This document shows positions 61,674-64,000 of a DNA stretch of 64,000 nt, in pieces (the stretch's first letter is position 1; each line of letters begins with the position of its first letter). Below the pieces are notes generated by a model. The model saw only the letters and a program-made list of their open reading frames with translations. It was not told the DNA's origin and did not search any database. The DNA is from Psychrobacillus sp042945595 (GTDB lineage Bacteria; Bacillota; Bacilli; Bacillales_A; Planococcaceae), in the NCBI RefSeq assembly GCF_042945595.1, contig NZ_CP168493.1, positions 868,001 through 932,000 of the forward strand, written 5' to 3'. The position numbers were made by a program, and so were the translations under genes.

Positions 61674-62891
61674 ATGCGTATTGTTTATTTATGTCAACAT
61701 TTTCCACCTGAAACTGGAGCTCCACAAATCCGTGTATATGAGGTTAGCAAAGAACTATTGGCACAAGGTCATGATATTCAAGTAGTCACTGCTTTTCCTC
61801 ATCATCCACATGGTGTTATTCCGGATGAATATAAAGGAAAGAAATATGAATTTGAAATGTGGGATGGTATTCCAGTCCATCGCACATGGATTTACCCTTC
61901 GAAAAAAGGGACTTTCTATAAACGTTTAGTGTCTTATTTTTCATTTACATTTAGTTCATTTTATGGGCTATTGAAAGCTGGTAAAGTAGATGTGATTATC
62001 GTGAATTCACCTCCCATATTTTTGGGGTTAACTGGCTTATTAAGTGCTAAACTTAAGGGTGCTAAATTTGTATTCAACGTAGCGGATGTTTGGCCCGAAT
62101 CGGCAGTAAAACTAGGGCTTGTAAAAAATAAGTTTTTTATTAAGCTTGCGGAAATTTTAGAGTCTTTCCTTTATAAGCATTCATGGAAAATAGCAACTGC
62201 TACAGATGGTATAAAATCCTATATTATGAATCATTCTCAGCCTGAGGATAAAGTTTTTGTGTTACCAAACGGTGTAAATACGACATTTTTCCAACCAGCC
62301 GAAAGAGACGAAGAATACGTAGAAAAGTTTGGTTTACAAAATAAGTTTGTTTTTTCTTATGGTGGGAATCTAGGATATGCACAAGGCTTAGAGTTTATCT
62401 TATATGCAGCTAAAAAAATGCAGGAAACCTTGCCACAAGTGCATTTTTTGATTGCCGGAGCAGGTCCAGAAGAAGAAAAGCTTCATCAGTTGACGGAAGA
62501 ATTGGGACTTATGAATGTTTCATTTTTAGGTCATCTTCCTTTAAAAGAAATGCCAAAATTGTTTTCTGTAACAGATGTTAGCATTGTACCTTTACGTGAT
62601 TTGAAATTATTTGAAGGTGCACGACCGTCGAAGATTTTTCCTGCAGCATCATCTGGTGTTCCAGTGCTTTATTGTGGAAAAGGAGAAAGTGCTGAAATTA
62701 TTTCTAAAAATGGAATTGGTCTAGTTGCGACACCTGAAAACGTGGATTCCATTGCACATACCATGTATAAATTTGTCGAGATGCATGAAGAAGATCGGAA
62801 AGAAATGCAAGCGAATGGAAGAAATTTAGCGATAAACGAATATAGTTGGTCATCCATTGTAAAAGATCTATTGGATAACCTTACGAAATAG
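61674..62891 (+). CDS. GT4-family glycosyltransferase 3 (WbuB-like)
   Basis: This 405-residue enzyme opens RIVYLCQHFPPETGAPQIRV and contains FNVADVWPESAVKLGL and SKIFPAASSGVPVLYCGKGE, as in WbuB/WcaI-type transferases. Such enzymes often add an N-acetylated amino sugar to lipid-linked GlcNAc, so this could be the transferase for the diacetamido-uronic acid; that is inference. GGTGA supports the ATG; an in-frame GTG nine bases upstream is less likely. It is the last biosynthetic gene before the LCP ligase. Confidence 0.88.
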   Translation: MRIVYLCQHFPPETGAPQIRVYEVSKELLAQGHDIQVVTAFPHHPHGVIPDEYKGKKYEFEMWDGIPVHRTWIYPSKKGTFYKRLVSYFSFTFSSFYGLLKAGKVDVIIVNSPPIFLGLTGLLSAKLKGAKFVFNVADVWPESAVKLGLVKNKFFIKLAEILESFLYKHSWKIATATDGIKSYIMNHSQPEDKVFVLPNGVNTTFFQPAERDEEYVEKFGLQNKFVFSYGGNLGYAQGLEFILYAAKKMQETLPQVHFLIAGAGPEEEKLHQLTEELGLMNVSFLGHLPLKEMPKLFSVTDVSIVPLRDLKLFEGARPSKIFPAASSGVPVLYCGKGESAEIISKNGIGLVATPENVDSIAHTMYKFVEMHEEDRKEMQANGRNLAINEYSWSSIVKDLLDNLTK

Positions 62892-62929
62892 TAATAGTCA
62901 TTTCGATATACATGTAGAAGAATTTTATG

Positions 62930-62935
62930 TATAAT
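62930..62935 (+). promoter_or_regulatory. -10-like TATAAT before the terminal LCP gene
   Basis: A consensus TATAAT lies 39 bases upstream of the start codon, but the -35 region is weak. The LCP gene may have its own promoter in addition to readthrough from the cluster. Confidence 0.35.
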
Positions 62936-62973
62936 TGGTGAGATTATATTTTATAAGTAAAGTAGGTAATTAA

Positions 62974-64000
62974 TATGGCTACTTCGCGTCGTATAAAACG
63001 CAAATCCAAGACGAGAAGAAAAATTTTATATACGGTACTCATTGTTTTAATGGTTATGCTTTCAGGTGTTATTGTTTTTGCAACTAATTTGTCTTTGCAG
63101 ACGAAAAATGCAATAACAAAAATGTATGAACCGCTAGATCGTGATACAGATAAAAATAATAATTCTACTAAAAAGTTTAATAGTGCTAAAGCGGAAGATT
63201 CAGCTTTTACAATGCTAATAGCCGGAATTGACAATCAAGAAAAGGCAAAGTATGGTCGTTCGGATGTTTTAATGGTAGCTACTGTTAATCCGAAAACGGA
63301 AAAAATATCGATGGTAAGTATTCCACGTGACACGAGAGTTTATATACCTGATTTAAGATATGAGGATAAAATCAATCATGCTTATGCATTTGGGGGCATA
63401 AATTATACGATTAATACTCTGGAAAAGCTTCTAGATATTCCAATAGATTATTATGTTTCAACGGACTTCCAAGGATTTGAAGATATTGTTAACACGGTAG
63501 GCGGGGTAGATGTAGACGTACCATTTACGTTTAAAGCCCAACTTACTGGTAGTTTAAAATGGATGACCTATACAAAAGGATCCATGTTCTTAAATGGAAA
63601 TGAAGCACTTGCTTATGTCCGAATGCGTAAAAAAGATCCTCTAGGAGACTTGGGACGCAATGAGCGACAAAGAAAGGTTATTCAAGAAATTATTAATAAA
63701 GCTACAAGTTTAAGTAATGTTACGAAAATCGACGATATGATTAAAGATGTTGGAAACAACGTGAAAACGAACATTCCTTCATCGGAATACTTTAGCTTGA
63801 TCAAAATGTATCAAAAAATAAAGTCATCCCCTATCGAACAATTACAACTCGAAGGAAATGATGATACACGAAAAGGTATCTATTACTACATTCCAAAAGA
63901 TGATTCACTAGAAGAAGTTAAACGACAACTGAAACTAAATCTAGATGATTTCGGGCAAAATGCACAAAGCGAAATAAACACAAGTAAATCAGTAACTGAT
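62974..64000 (+). CDS. LCP family glycopolymer-peptidoglycan ligase (3'-truncated by window edge)
   Basis: About 342 residues are visible and the frame is open to the last base. The protein starts MATSRRIKRKSKTRRKIL, a basic cytoplasmic end, followed by one membrane segment at about 17-38. The outward LCP domain has MLIAGIDNQEKAKYGRSDVL, MVSIPRDTRVYI, KINHAYAFGG and YVRMRKKDPLGDLGRNERQ. These Arg and Asp residues bind pyrophosphate-lipid in this family. Directly behind the polymer cluster, it is the likely enzyme that fixes the finished polymer to peptidoglycan. A second LCP protein is encoded at 34569-35477. A GTAGGTAA ribosome site precedes the ATG. Confidence 0.9.

Noticed and set aside
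46755..64000. Pyruvyl transferase (CsaB) or S-layer gene in the glycopolymer cluster
   Set aside because: I looked for one because SLH domains often need pyruvylated polymer, but no gene here shows such motifs.
1..64000. tRNA, rRNA or well-known riboswitches
   Set aside because: No cloverleaf, rRNA core sequence or recognised aptamer was found by eye in the intergenic regions.

Overview
This window reads as a low-GC chromosomal segment of a Gram-positive, Bacillales-type bacterium, most likely a Planococcaceae relative (Psychrobacillus, Lysinibacillus or Sporosarcina-like). The basis is AT-rich codon use, strong AGGAGG ribosome binding sites, abundant rho-independent terminators, Bacillus-type genes (RocB, CdaR, KipI/KipA-type 5-oxoprolinase, GuaC, a YkoGHI-like signalling set), SLH-domain and LCP proteins, and a second SecA. 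No rRNA, tRNA, prophage or CRISPR was seen. Genus is inferred, not proven.

Positions 1-35.5 kb are mostly metabolic. An amino-acid permease cut by the left edge, a RocB-like M20 peptidase and an NADP-type glutamate dehydrogenase come first. They are followed by an NlpC/P60 wall hydrolase with a perfect WalR-type box. A CdaR regulator then diverges from a glycerate kinase and a GntP-family permease. Next come two minus-strand secreted proteins (one with SLH domains), a branched-chain aminotransferase, a peptidase C26 amidase, a REP-associated Y1 transposase, a response regulator/kinase/PepSY triad, proline dehydrogenase, a secreted 5'-nucleotidase, an N-acylamino-acid racemase/M20 deacylase pair, a heavily degraded YyaL pseudogene, GMP reductase, a VOC protein, a PatA-like aminotransferase and a compact pcp-pxpBAC operon for pyroglutamate salvage. 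Near-perfect palindromes with a GGTGCC(A/T)GGCACC core are scattered through the first 20 kb, and 21-bp-phased arrays lie in three intergenic regions.

Positions 35.5-46.5 kb form a surface/export locus. Two paralogous secreted beta-propeller-like proteins flank a divergent secA2, and a secreted phosphodiester glycosidase and an unrecognised 137-residue protein follow.

Positions 46.7-64 kb hold a long plus-strand glycopolymer cluster: a WecA/TagO initiator, a chain-length-like protein, a Wzx flippase, a Wzy-like polymerase, three GT-B glycosyltransferases and GalU. It also contains all five enzymes expected for UDP-2,3-diacetamido-2,3-dideoxymannuronic acid (WbpA, B, E, D and I types) and an asparagine-synthase-like amidotransferase. 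An LCP ligase cut by the right edge follows. The simplest reading is a secondary cell-wall polymer built on undecaprenyl phosphate, flipped, polymerised and attached to peptidoglycan by LCP enzymes. SLH proteins such as the one at 9.2-10.6 kb might bind such a polymer. The SecA2 locus next door may export proteins that work on or with it.
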